A DNA stretch of 64,000 nt from Bacillota bacterium (GTDB taxonomy: Bacteria > Bacillota > TC1): assembly GCA_024635925.1 (NCBI GenBank), contig JAGXHY010000033.1, positions 1 through 64,000 on the forward strand, written 5' to 3'. The translations under genes were made by a program, and so were the position numbers. Positions 35,053 through 43,716 of this stretch are shown piece by piece; position 1 is the stretch's first letter; each line of letters starts with the position of its first letter. The notes below the pieces were generated by a model. It did no database searches and had not been told where the DNA came from. It saw nothing but the letters and a program-made list of their open reading frames with translations.

Positions 35053-35865
35053 ATGATTATTGGTAAAAAAACTTTTGATTTTGACAAAAAAGTCTATATA
35101 ATGGGTATTCTAAATATAACACCTGATTCTTTCTCTGATGGGGGAGAATATTTTAATGCACAGAAAGCTTTAGAAAAAGCGCTAGTGATGGTAGAAGATG
35201 GGGTTGATATAATTGATATTGGTGGGGAATCAACAAGACCAGGAGCTACTTTTGTTGAAGAAGAAGAAGAGTTAAAACGTATTATAGAACCAATTAAAAT
35301 TATATCAAAAAAAATTGATATTCCAATTTCAGTCGATACCTATAAAGGTGAAGTAGCTGAAAAAGCAATTGAAGCTGGAGCCTGTATGATAAATGATATC
35401 ATGGGATTACAAGGTGATAAAAAATTAGGTGAAGTGGTGGCTTATTATGATGTACCAATATGTGTTATGATAAATCATAGGATTATGGAAACATCAGGTG
35501 ATATTTTAAAAGATTTAGATATATTTTTAAATATTTCATTAAGAAATGCCCATAAATTAGGTATTAAAGAAGAAAAAATTATTTTTGATCCAGGTATTGG
35601 CTTTGGCATCACTTCGGAACAAAGTTTTAAACTTATTAGTAATTTAAAAAAGTTAGAAAAATATGGAAAACCAATTTTATTAGGTGCTTCAAGAAAAAGA
35701 ATTATATGGAAAACACTAGATGTAAAACCAAGTGAAGGATTACCAGGAACATTAGCTACTACAGCGATAGGGGTAATGAATGGAGCAAATATTATAAGAG
35801 TGCATGATATTAAAGAAAATATTGCATGTTCTCATATAGCCAAAGAAATATTGAGAAATAAGTAG
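35053..35865 (+). CDS. folP: Dihydropteroate synthase
   Basis: A 270-aa TIM-barrel enzyme joining p-aminobenzoate to dihydropterin pyrophosphate in folate synthesis. Motifs are GILNITPDSFSDGG, IIDIGGESTRPGA, VDTYKGEVA, MINDI, DPGIGFG and LGASRKR. Other folate genes are not adjacent. AAAGGAGC is upstream, and a 22-bp gap leads to the next gene. Confidence 0.97.
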   Translation: MIIGKKTFDFDKKVYIMGILNITPDSFSDGGEYFNAQKALEKALVMVEDGVDIIDIGGESTRPGATFVEEEEELKRIIEPIKIISKKIDIPISVDTYKGEVAEKAIEAGACMINDIMGLQGDKKLGEVVAYYDVPICVMINHRIMETSGDILKDLDIFLNISLRNAHKLGIKEEKIIFDPGIGFGITSEQSFKLISNLKKLEKYGKPILLGASRKRIIWKTLDVKPSEGLPGTLATTAIGVMNGANIIRVHDIKENIACSHIAKEILRNK

Positions 35866-35887
35866 AATAAATAAGTGGAGGTTTTTA

Positions 35888-36493
35888 ATGGGTGATTTAT
35901 TAAGACTTAAACTTGACAGAGATGTAAACGTTAAAGAATTTCTGTCATTTTTGGATTTTCATCAATTTCAGTACAAAATAGAAGAGGAAGAAGTTTTAAA
36001 TATTCAAACGCTAGCCAATGAAAAGAGCATAATTGCCTTAATTGATGAAAATAAGCTTGAAGAGTTTAAAGTATTAGTACTTGTGTATAAAGATCTTTTA
36101 GTAAATAAAGATTTAAGAAATCTTAACATTCCAATTGAAAATAGTCTGATTGATTATGAAAATACAAGAAAAATTAATACTATAGAATTAGTTAATGACA
36201 AAGAAAAAAAAGAAGAAGAGCTTTTCAAAAAAGCAAATAATGGAGAAAAACCTACTGAAAAAAATATGGAAGACTCTTTTTATGGTCATAAAAAAAAGAA
36301 AAAAGCAGATAGAAAAAATGAACCTATTCAAGCAATTCTAAACAAAGAAGATTTTATAGAAAAAGATGACGATATGTTAGAATCTCATACAGTGGGAGGT
36401 ACTGGAAACCAAATAGCAAAGAATATATTTAAGACTGTTGGTTTATTAATATTTACAGGCATACTTATTTTAATATTTATATTAATTAGATAA
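35888..36493 (+). CDS. Hypothetical tail-anchored protein
   Basis: A 201-aa protein with no family I recognise. Residues 1-75 look folded, the middle (about 98-155) is highly charged and lysine/glutamate rich with a KKKKK run and is probably disordered, and the C terminus is a single hydrophobic helix (about 178-199) with almost nothing after it. The layout suggests a cytoplasmic protein anchored by its tail. AAGTGGAGG lies upstream; pgcA follows after 11 bp. Confidence 0.6.
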   Translation: MGDLLRLKLDRDVNVKEFLSFLDFHQFQYKIEEEEVLNIQTLANEKSIIALIDENKLEEFKVLVLVYKDLLVNKDLRNLNIPIENSLIDYENTRKINTIELVNDKEKKEEELFKKANNGEKPTEKNMEDSFYGHKKKKKADRKNEPIQAILNKEDFIEKDDDMLESHTVGGTGNQIAKNIFKTVGLLIFTGILILIFILIR

Positions 36494-36504
36494 GGAGGAA
36501 AATT

Positions 36505-38160
36505 ATGGAAACATGGACTTTAAAACATCAAAGATGGTTGAATGATAAAGGTATAACTTTAGAAGATAAAAAAATATTGGAAGAAATGACTCCAACAGAA
36601 ATAAAGGAAAATTTTTACCAGGATTTAGAATTTGGGACAGCTGGAATAAGAGGTATAAGAGGTTTAGGAACAGGTAGGATAAACAAATATCTAATTCATT
36701 CTGTAACTCAAGGTTATTGTGATTATTTGATTGAAAAAATTCCATCTGCTAAAGAAATGGGAGTAGCCATAGCTTATGATACAAGACATATGTCTAAAGA
36801 GTTTGCTTATGAAGCTGCCAAAATATTTTCTGGAAATGGAATTAAAGTATTTATGTATGACAAGATTAGATCAACTCCAGAATTATCATTTGCCATTAGA
36901 CAATTAAAAAACGTGGGAGGATTAGTTTTAACAGCAAGTCATAATCCACCAGAATATAATGGATATAAAGTATATAATCAACTTGGATGTCAATTATCAA
37001 CTTATGAAACTAATGAGATGACTAAAAATATAAAAAAAATTGCTAGCTTTGCAGATGTTAAATTAGATAATAATATAGAAAAATTAGAGTTAATTAAGGA
37101 TGAATTAGAAGATATTTATGTAGAAAAAGTAAAAGAACTAAGTATAAATAAATTCAATAAAAATTTAAAAATTGTGTATACTCCATTATTTGGGGTAGGT
37201 TTAAAACCAGTAAAGAGAATTTTTGATGAAGTAGGTGCTCAATATTTCTTAGTAGAGGAACAAAGTCAGCCAAATGGTGATTTCCCTACTGCAAAAAAAC
37301 CAAATCCTGAAGAATTAGAGGCATTACAAAGAATAATTGAAGAAGGCCATAAAGTTGGTGGTGACATTTTATTAGCAACTGATCCAGATGCTGATAGACT
37401 GGGAGTTATGGCGCTAAATAACAATGAATATGTTTATATAACGGGTAATCAAGTTGGTGCCTTGTTAATTGATTATATTTTAAATAGTGAAAAATCTATA
37501 AAAAATAAAGAATATATCATAACATCTATTGTTACTTCTGATTTTGGAGAAAAAATTGCTGACTATTATGGTGTGAAAACAATTCGTACTTTTACAGGCT
37601 TCAAAAACTTAGGGAAAAAAATGGAAGAAATACTACAAGATGGTGGAGAAGTACATTTTGTTTATGAAGAAAGTATAGGTTACTTAGCCGAAGATTTCAT
37701 AAGAGATAAGGATGGGATAAGTGCTGCTTACTTAATTGCTGAAATGGCTGGAACTTTGAAGGAAGAAGGCAAGACTTTAGTTGATAAGTTAGAGAGTTTA
37801 TATAAAACGCATGGTTATTATCAAGAAAAACAGATTTCTTATGTTATCCCAGGAATTGAAGGGGTTACTAAGATAAAAGGAATAATGCAAGATTTAAGAG
37901 AGAATGGACCAGGTGATTTTGGTGAAGATTTATCGTTTGATAGTTTTTCTGATTATTTAAATATAGCAATAGATGGAGAACATGCTGACTTATTATATTA
38001 TAAATTTGTTGATGGGAGTTGGGTTTGTGTTAGACCATCTGGGACTGAACCTAAATTAAAACTTTATATTAATGTTATTGGCCAGGATTTGGATGAAGCA
38101 AATAAAAAGATTGTTAATATTGAAACTTGGTTTAAGAAAAGAGTTGAGAATTGGCTGTAA
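36505..38160 (+). CDS. pgcA: Alpha-phosphoglucomutase/phosphomannomutase
   Basis: A 551-aa alpha-D-phosphohexomutase. GTAGIRG opens domain 1, the phosphoserine loop is TASHNPPEYNGYK, the metal loop is DPDADRLG, the sugar loop is VYEESIGY, and the phosphate loop RPSGTEPKLK is near the C terminus. It interconverts glucose 6- and 1-phosphate for glycolipid and wall polysaccharide synthesis, fitting the glycolipid synthase and sugar transferases further along. GGAGGA is upstream; the end overlaps the next gene by 10 bp. Confidence 0.93.
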   Translation: METWTLKHQRWLNDKGITLEDKKILEEMTPTEIKENFYQDLEFGTAGIRGIRGLGTGRINKYLIHSVTQGYCDYLIEKIPSAKEMGVAIAYDTRHMSKEFAYEAAKIFSGNGIKVFMYDKIRSTPELSFAIRQLKNVGGLVLTASHNPPEYNGYKVYNQLGCQLSTYETNEMTKNIKKIASFADVKLDNNIEKLELIKDELEDIYVEKVKELSINKFNKNLKIVYTPLFGVGLKPVKRIFDEVGAQYFLVEEQSQPNGDFPTAKKPNPEELEALQRIIEEGHKVGGDILLATDPDADRLGVMALNNNEYVYITGNQVGALLIDYILNSEKSIKNKEYIITSIVTSDFGEKIADYYGVKTIRTFTGFKNLGKKMEEILQDGGEVHFVYEESIGYLAEDFIRDKDGISAAYLIAEMAGTLKEEGKTLVDKLESLYKTHGYYQEKQISYVIPGIEGVTKIKGIMQDLRENGPGDFGEDLSFDSFSDYLNIAIDGEHADLLYYKFVDGSWVCVRPSGTEPKLKLYINVIGQDLDEANKKIVNIETWFKKRVENWL

Positions 38161-38813
38161 GTATTTATGATATTGAAGAATTAGTAAATAGTGAAGTAGA
38201 TGAATATTCTTTAGTAAATCAATTATTTATATTTACTGAGGAAAAAGACTATTTTGTTAAACATAGAAGCTATTATTTATTGATGAAAATAGCAAGTGAA
38301 TTTTCTATGGAACATATATTAAAATTTAATAACTTCAATGATGTGTTAGAAGAAGATGTTTTACGTATGTTAGATATTTCAACAAAACTTAAAAGAGACT
38401 CACCTTTAGGTTTAAAAAGATTACTTTATTCTCCAAATCCATATTTAGTTAGAGGAGAAGTGGTAGCTCTAGCAAAGAATGGTTCAGTAAAATCTCTTGA
38501 AGTATTGCTAGAATTTGCAATATCAACTAAAGGTAGGATAATTAGAAGAGAACTTTTTGCAGAGTTATTTGGTTATATGATAGATAAAGAACCTTCCTTA
38601 AGAAAATATATTGATGAAAGAAAATATGCGAGTCAAAACATAAGAGGTTATCTAAGAGATATGAAATTAAATGGACCAAAATACAATCGAATTAGTGTAT
38701 TTCCATCAAATGATTATTGGGCTTTAAAAGTAAGAGCGCTTAACTTAGACTATAGTGATTTTAAGAAGATAGTAGAAGGACAAATATTTAGAAAAAACGT
38801 TAAAAGTCTTTAG
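38151..38813 (+). CDS. Hypothetical helical-repeat protein
   Basis: A 220-aa protein of alternating amphipathic helices, with HEAT-like spacing around NPYLVRGEVVALAKNGSVKSLEVLLEFA (short excerpts: NPYLVRGEVVA, SLEVLLEFA). No enzyme motif and no signal peptide. The TTG start overlaps the end of pgcA by 10 bp. The next in-frame ATG would remove about 45 residues, so the TTG is favoured. Coupling with pgcA suggests a linked function, which is unknown. Confidence 0.55.
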   Translation: MAVSIYDIEELVNSEVDEYSLVNQLFIFTEEKDYFVKHRSYYLLMKIASEFSMEHILKFNNFNDVLEEDVLRMLDISTKLKRDSPLGLKRLLYSPNPYLVRGEVVALAKNGSVKSLEVLLEFAISTKGRIIRRELFAELFGYMIDKEPSLRKYIDERKYASQNIRGYLRDMKLNGPKYNRISVFPSNDYWALKVRALNLDYSDFKKIVEGQIFRKNVKSL

Positions 38814-38850
38814 AAATCTTTTAAGATATGAGATAATAGGGGTATAAGTT

Positions 38851-39498
38851 ATGCTAAATAGTTTATTTCAAAAGAAGAATATTTGTTTTATTTGCAAACT
38901 ACATACTAATTCTTATATTTGTAGTAATTGCAAAAGAGAATTAGACTTTTACCAAAAATTAAGGGGGAAATTTAGTTATAAAAACTTTGATTTGCATTTT
39001 ACTACACCATATTACCAAAACTATAAAAATATCTTATGGAATTTAAAATTTGGTAAGGATACAGGACTAGCAAAAAGTATGGCATATTTAATGATAGAGG
39101 CTTTTTTTAAAAAAAATAGTAAATTACCTGAATTGTTAAGTTATGTTCCAATGGGTATTCTAAGAGAAAAACAAAGAGGTTTTAATCAAAGTAAAATTTT
39201 AGCTGATGAAATAGGAAAGTTACTTAATAAAGAAACTAGTGATCTATTGAAGAGGAAAGATAATATCAAACTTTATCAAAGTAAAATTATAGATAGAAAT
39301 AAGTTGGTAAATAATTCAATGTATATTAATAATCCAGGTGAGAAAAAGAGTGTTCTTATTGTTGATGATGTTATGACAACTGGAGCAACAGTAAGAGAAA
39401 CTATAAGAGTTTTAACTGCAAATGGTTATGATGAATTAACTTTTCTTATCTTTGGGAGACAAGAAAAAAAAGAAAATTTAGAAATTTGGTTTTCATAG
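38851..39498 (+). CDS. ComF-family phosphoribosyltransferase-like protein
   Basis: A 215-aa protein with an N-terminal four-Cys zinc motif (CFIC and CSNC, residues about 12-30) and a type I phosphoribosyltransferase domain, whose PRPP-binding motif VLIVDDVMTTGAT is near residue 170. REKQRGFNQS is a family hallmark. ComFC homologues assist DNA uptake in competent species, but no other competence genes are here. The adjacent hpf gene is a common neighbour in Firmicutes. Confidence 0.85.
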   Translation: MLNSLFQKKNICFICKLHTNSYICSNCKRELDFYQKLRGKFSYKNFDLHFTTPYYQNYKNILWNLKFGKDTGLAKSMAYLMIEAFFKKNSKLPELLSYVPMGILREKQRGFNQSKILADEIGKLLNKETSDLLKRKDNIKLYQSKIIDRNKLVNNSMYINNPGEKKSVLIVDDVMTTGATVRETIRVLTANGYDELTFLIFGRQEKKENLEIWFS

Positions 39499-39512
39499 AT
39501 TTATTAATTTAA

Positions 39513-39550
39513 CATGTTGAAATGAAGGAGTTATCCACAATATCAACATG
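39513..39550 (+). repeat. Inverted repeat enclosing a DnaA box
   Basis: CATGTTGA (39513-39520) and TCAACATG (39543-39550) form a perfect 8-bp inverted repeat with a 22-bp spacer that contains the DnaA box TTATCCACA. Confidence 0.6.
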
Positions 39551-39584
39551 AAAGTAAGTTCATTGCTGTGGAAACTGTGGATAA
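39531..39584. promoter_or_regulatory. Opposed DnaA boxes upstream of hpf
   Basis: TTATCCACA (39531-39539, plus) and TGTGGATAA (39576-39584, minus) are perfect DnaA-box consensus 9-mers. TGTGGAAAC (39567-39575), directly beside the second, is a two-mismatch box. They lie between the comF-like gene and hpf. Probably a DnaA-binding regulatory or titration site. Confidence 0.6.
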
Positions 39585-39607
39585 ATAATTAAAAAGGAGT
39601 GAATTAT

Positions 39608-40144
39608 ATGAAAGTTGTTATTAGAGGGAAACATGTAGAAATTACTGAAAGTATGGAAAGTTATATACAAGAAAAAGCTAAGAGTTTCATAGAAAAATTT
39701 TTCGACGATTCTGAGGAAGTGGAAATTCAAGCACGTTTGAAAGTTGAAAAATGGAACCATGTTGCAGAATTCACAATGTTCTATCATAGTTATATGTTAA
39801 GAGGTGAAGTTGTTAGTTCTGATATGTATAATTCGGTTGATGAGGCATTTAAAAATATAGAAACTCAATATATAAAACATAAAGACCGTTTAACTAGAAA
39901 AGGTAATAAAGTTCTTGGCTTAGAAGAAATAGTAGAGCCTGTTATTGATAAGAAAGAAGATCAACTAGAAATAAGTAGAAGAAAAAGATTCATATTAAAA
40001 CCAATGAATGAAGAAGAAGCAATTATGCAAATGGAATTATTAGGACATAATTTTTATGTATTCCAAAACGATGAAACAAATAGTATTCATGTTGCCTATA
40101 AAAGAAAAGAAGGTAAATATGGAATTATAGAGACTGAAAAATAG
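39608..40144 (+). CDS. hpf: Long-form ribosome hibernation promoting factor
   Basis: A 178-aa HPF. Residues 1-100 are the S30AE domain that binds the decoding site; residues about 125-178 are the C-terminal dimerisation domain (RRKRFILKPMNEEEAIMQMELLGHNFYVF region), so it should form 100S ribosome dimers. The frame opens at a GTG (39599) within AAGGAGTG, but the ATG at 39608 is correctly spaced. Control may involve the DnaA boxes just upstream. Confidence 0.95.
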   Translation: MKVVIRGKHVEITESMESYIQEKAKSFIEKFFDDSEEVEIQARLKVEKWNHVAEFTMFYHSYMLRGEVVSSDMYNSVDEAFKNIETQYIKHKDRLTRKGNKVLGLEEIVEPVIDKKEDQLEISRRKRFILKPMNEEEAIMQMELLGHNFYVFQNDETNSIHVAYKRKEGKYGIIETEK

Positions 40145-40161
40145 TCAAATTACAAGACATT

Positions 40162-40193
40162 GGATGTCCTTGAAAAAGGGCATCCTTTTTTTT
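40162..40193 (+). terminator. Terminator of hpf
   Basis: 10-bp stem GGATGTCCTT/AAGGGCATCC (one G-U) with a GAAA loop and T8. Confidence 0.92.
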
Positions 40194-40220
40194 GACTATA
40201 TAATAAAATTATTATATAAT
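40192..40220 (+). promoter_or_regulatory. Sigma-A promoter of the citrate synthase operon
   Basis: TTGACT (40192-40197) and TATAAT (40215-40220) with exactly 17-bp spacing. The -35 overlaps the end of the hpf terminator T-tract. Confidence 0.75.
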
Positions 40221-40255
40221 GATAAAGATATATTAGTGGATATGGAGGTGTGGCT

Positions 40256-41599
40256 TTGTCGTATAAAAGATTAGATCAATTGATTGATAATATAGCAAAA
40301 GAAAATTACATAGATAATGAATTGTATAAGCTATATAATGTTAAAAGAGGGTTGAGAGATGAGCATGGCAAGGGCGTTCTAGTTGGTTTAACTAAAATTT
40401 CTGAAGTTCATGGGTATTTAGTTGACGAAGGAGAAAAAGTTCCAGATCAAGGTAAATTAATATATAGAGGAATCAATGTAGCAGAGCTTGTTAGAGGTTT
40501 TCAAATAGAAGGTAGATTTGGTTATGAAGAAACATCATACTTGTTACTATTTGGAAAATTACCTAGTAAGGAAGAACTAAATTGGTATTGTGCCTATATG
40601 GCCGATAGAAGAACTTTAGTAAAAGGCTTTATTGAAGACTATATTTTGAAAAATCCTAGTATAAATATAATGAATGCTTTACAAAGATCAGTGTTAACTT
40701 TATATGTATTTGATGAGAATCCTGATTCTGTAACACTAGGAAATGTATTGGTACAATGTTTAGATTTAATTGCTAAAATACCTACTTTAATGTCATATGC
40801 ATATCAAAGCAAGAAACATTGCTACGAAAAAGAAAATCTCCATTTATACTCACCAAAAAGTGAGTACAGTACAGCTGAAAATATATTATATATGATTAGA
40901 GAAAACGGAGCTTTTACTAGAAAAGAAGCAGAAGTTCTAGACTTAGCATTAGTGCTACACGCTGATCATGGAGGAGGTAATAACTCATCCTTTACTAATT
41001 ATGTAATATCTTCAAGTGGAACAGATACTTATTCTGCTATTGCCGCATCAATAGGTTCTTTAAAGGGGCCAAAGCATGGTGGTGCAAATCAAAAAGTTTT
41101 AGAAATGATGGAATTTATTGCTGATGAAATAGGTGATAATCCAACTGATGAAGAAATAAAAAATATTTTAAGAAGAATTATTAAAAAAGAAGCTTTTAAT
41201 AAAAGTGGTCTTATTTACGGAATGGGACATGCTGTTTATACATCATCAGATCCAAGAGCAAATCTATTTAAAGAAAAAGCTTTTGAGCTTGCAGAAGAAA
41301 AAGGTGTTGTAGAAGCGTATTACTTATTTTCTAGAATAGAAGAGTTATCAAAAGAAGTTTTTAAAGAAGTGAAAGGACCAAATTTTGTAATTTGTGCTAA
41401 TGTTGATTTTTATTCTGGTTTGGTATACACAATGTTAGAAATACCATTTGAATTATTTACACCTTTATTTGCTGTTGCAAGGATAGTAGGTTGGTGTGCA
41501 CACAGATTAGAACAAATAGTATCAGATAATAAAATTGTTAGACCAGCTTATAAAGGAATTAATGGTCGTGTTAAATATACTAATATGAATGAGAGGTAA
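40256..41599 (+). CDS. Citrate synthase
   Basis: A 447-aa citrate/2-methylcitrate synthase. Catalytic residues lie in LHADHGGGNNSS, GLIYGMGHAVYT (His) and NVDFYSG (Asp). IYRGINVAELV is the N-terminal signature. It feeds aconitase (48053-49975), so the first oxidative TCA steps toward 2-oxoglutarate are present; isocitrate dehydrogenase is not in view. The GTG at 40250 is only 1 nt after GGAGG, so the TTG at 40256 is the likely start. Confidence 0.92.
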   Translation: MSYKRLDQLIDNIAKENYIDNELYKLYNVKRGLRDEHGKGVLVGLTKISEVHGYLVDEGEKVPDQGKLIYRGINVAELVRGFQIEGRFGYEETSYLLLFGKLPSKEELNWYCAYMADRRTLVKGFIEDYILKNPSINIMNALQRSVLTLYVFDENPDSVTLGNVLVQCLDLIAKIPTLMSYAYQSKKHCYEKENLHLYSPKSEYSTAENILYMIRENGAFTRKEAEVLDLALVLHADHGGGNNSSFTNYVISSSGTDTYSAIAASIGSLKGPKHGGANQKVLEMMEFIADEIGDNPTDEEIKNILRRIIKKEAFNKSGLIYGMGHAVYTSSDPRANLFKEKAFELAEEKGVVEAYYLFSRIEELSKEVFKEVKGPNFVICANVDFYSGLVYTMLEIPFELFTPLFAVARIVGWCAHRLEQIVSDNKIVRPAYKGINGRVKYTNMNER

Positions 41600-41604
41600 A
41601 AAAA

Positions 41605-41922
41605 ATGATAGAACATATTAATGATAGTACATTCGAAAGTAAAGTTTTAAAATCAAAGGGGTTAGTACTCGTAGATTTTTGGGCACCATGGTGTGGACCC
41701 TGTAAAATGGTAGCTCCAGTTCTTGAGGCTATAGCATCAGAAATGGAAGGCGAGCTAGAAATTAAAAAAATTAATACGGATGAAAATAGACATTCTTCAG
41801 AAAAATATGAAATTATGAGTATTCCAACAATGATGATTTTTAAAGATGGTCAACTTGTAGATACGATTATTGGTTTTGTTGGTAAAGAACAAATTAAAAA
41901 TAGAATTATTTCTGCAAAATAA
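41605..41922 (+). CDS. trxA: Thioredoxin
   Basis: A 105-aa classic thioredoxin: VDFWAPWCGPCKM active site (Cys31, Cys34 approximately), cis-proline in SIPTMMIF, and FKDG. General disulfide reductant. It lies 5 bp after citrate synthase with GAGAGG, and its stop overlaps the next start by 1 nt. Confidence 0.96.
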   Translation: MIEHINDSTFESKVLKSKGLVLVDFWAPWCGPCKMVAPVLEAIASEMEGELEIKKINTDENRHSSEKYEIMSIPTMMIFKDGQLVDTIIGFVGKEQIKNRIISAK

Positions 41923-42596
41923 TGATAAAAAACTGGAGTGTAAGTGATACTATATTGGGTTTTGCGATATTTTATCTATTGTTTAGTTTTGCTGATATTT
42001 TAGGCTCAAAATTGAATATAAGTAAAGATTTAGTATTTTTTATAAGTGGTTTAGTAGCAGTTTTAAGCTTATTTGGTATTTTATATTTACAGTTAAATAA
42101 AGGTGCTGGAATTAAAAAAAAACTAGAAACTACATCCAAAAATAATAGTAAAGATATTTTCTTGGGTGTAATAACTGGTATCATACTTGGTATAATAGTT
42201 CTTTTTGGAGTTTTTAATGATAATAGAGGAATATATTCCCTTTTATCAATAGAATATTTAAGTACTACTTTATATCCACAAGGTATATTCAATATGATTC
42301 TTTTTTTCCTTCTATTTGTATTAGCAATTCCTTTAGCAGATGAAATGTTCTTTAGAGGGTTTATGTACCCAACCTTAGAACTTCATTTCAACATGATTAT
42401 TGCTGCTATTATAACAAGTATTTTTTCTTCAATATTTTTAAGTGGTTCTATTTCATTCTTTTTATTATTCATATCAGGTTTAGTATTTGCCTTTCTCTAT
42501 CAAAAGACAGAGGCGATTTTTTGTAGTATTGTGTCACATATGACATTTAATTTAATTATTACATTAATTATCTTTATTAGAGGAGGCAATTTATGA
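41922..42596 (+). CDS. CPBP-family intramembrane protease
   Basis: A 224-aa membrane protein with about six hydrophobic segments. The CPBP/Abi core is present: ADEMFFRGFMYP, in place of the usual EExxxR (the first Glu is Asp), and the downstream metal-ligand His in SHMTFNLII. These proteins are Rce1-like glutamyl proteases in membranes; the substrate is unknown. It is coupled to trxA and to the next gene by 1- and 4-nt overlaps. Confidence 0.8.
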   Translation: MIKNWSVSDTILGFAIFYLLFSFADILGSKLNISKDLVFFISGLVAVLSLFGILYLQLNKGAGIKKKLETTSKNNSKDIFLGVITGIILGIIVLFGVFNDNRGIYSLLSIEYLSTTLYPQGIFNMILFFLLFVLAIPLADEMFFRGFMYPTLELHFNMIIAAIITSIFSSIFLSGSISFFLLFISGLVFAFLYQKTEAIFCSIVSHMTFNLIITLIIFIRGGNL

Positions 42597-43687
42597 AGAA
42601 GTATTTAGTAGTTTCTCTTTCTACTGGCGGAGGTCATGCAACAGCAGGTAATTCTTTGGCTGAAAGATTAACGGATAAAGGTAATGAGGTTGTGGTTATA
42701 GATCTGTTTAAAGGTATTAATGCAAAAGGATTACATACTTTTATTTGTGAAGGATATAATTTTATTGCAACAAAAACGCCACAACTATATGAAACAATAT
42801 ATAGAGCTGGTAATAAACCAATAATTGCTAAAGGTTCTTTCGATTTAACAAGAAGATTGTCACAAAAAAAAATTAAAGAATTTATAAATATTTTTAATCC
42901 AGATGTAATTATTGCAGTGCATCCTATAGTAACTGATATACTAGGTGGTATGAAACAAAGAGGTCATTTAGACAAACAAAAAATTGTTTCAGTAGTAACA
43001 GATTTTTTAGCACATTTTGTTTATGTACATAAACATAAGTATATTGATGCATATTTTGTAGGAAGCGATATAACTAAAAGAGACCTATTAAAAAGAGGTG
43101 TAGCAGACGAAAAGATTTATCCTTTTGGTATTCCGATTAAAAAAGAATTCTATATGCCAATAAATAAATTTAAGAATGGTAAATTTACAATTTTAGTCAT
43201 GGGTGGTAGTTTAGGTAGTAGAAATATGTCTAGTGTCTTAACAAGACTTATGAGTGTAAAAGAAAACCTTAAAATAATTGTAGTTTGTGGTAAGGATAGC
43301 GAACTAAAAATTAAAATGGAGAAATTTATAAATATTAAACCTGATAAAGATGTAACAGTTTATGGATTTGTTACAGATATACAAAAGATGATGGATGAAG
43401 CTAACTTATTAATAAGTAAACCAGGTGGAGCATCTGTGACAGAAGCATTACTTAGAAGAATTCCTATGATAATTCCTTACATGCTTGGGGGACAGGAAAA
43501 AGATAATAGAGATTATTTAATTGAAGAAAATGTAGCAATTTGGGTTAGTAATGTTAAGGATTTAACTAAAATAGTTACTAAGTTGATTAATGAGCCTGAA
43601 ATACTAGAAATAATGGGAGTGAATATGGAACAAATAGCTGCTAATTTTTCAGTTGATAATGCAATTGATGTTTTAGAAAAATTATGA
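42593..43687 (+). CDS. MGDG-synthase-like glycolipid glycosyltransferase
   Basis: A 364-aa GT-B glycosyltransferase of the MurG/MGDG synthase (UgtP) type. N-terminal STGGGHATAG is the acceptor-domain motif; the C-terminal domain has LVMGGSLGSRNM, YGFVTDI, and the sugar-nucleotide loop SKPGGASVTEAL. It probably adds sugar to diacylglycerol for membrane glycolipid or lipoteichoic-acid anchors, working at the inner membrane face. Substrate (UDP-glucose or UDP-galactose) inferred. Confidence 0.85.
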   Translation: MKKYLVVSLSTGGGHATAGNSLAERLTDKGNEVVVIDLFKGINAKGLHTFICEGYNFIATKTPQLYETIYRAGNKPIIAKGSFDLTRRLSQKKIKEFINIFNPDVIIAVHPIVTDILGGMKQRGHLDKQKIVSVVTDFLAHFVYVHKHKYIDAYFVGSDITKRDLLKRGVADEKIYPFGIPIKKEFYMPINKFKNGKFTILVMGGSLGSRNMSSVLTRLMSVKENLKIIVVCGKDSELKIKMEKFINIKPDKDVTVYGFVTDIQKMMDEANLLISKPGGASVTEALLRRIPMIIPYMLGGQEKDNRDYLIEENVAIWVSNVKDLTKIVTKLINEPEILEIMGVNMEQIAANFSVDNAIDVLEKL

Positions 43688-43716
43688 TAGCTTAACTATA
43701 GATGGAGGCCTTAGGA

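Noticed and set aside
39548-39592. 14-codon ORF overlapping the DnaA boxes before hpf
   Set aside because: The nearest AAGGAG is 17 nt upstream, too far. Its Trp codons come from the DnaA-box sequence itself.
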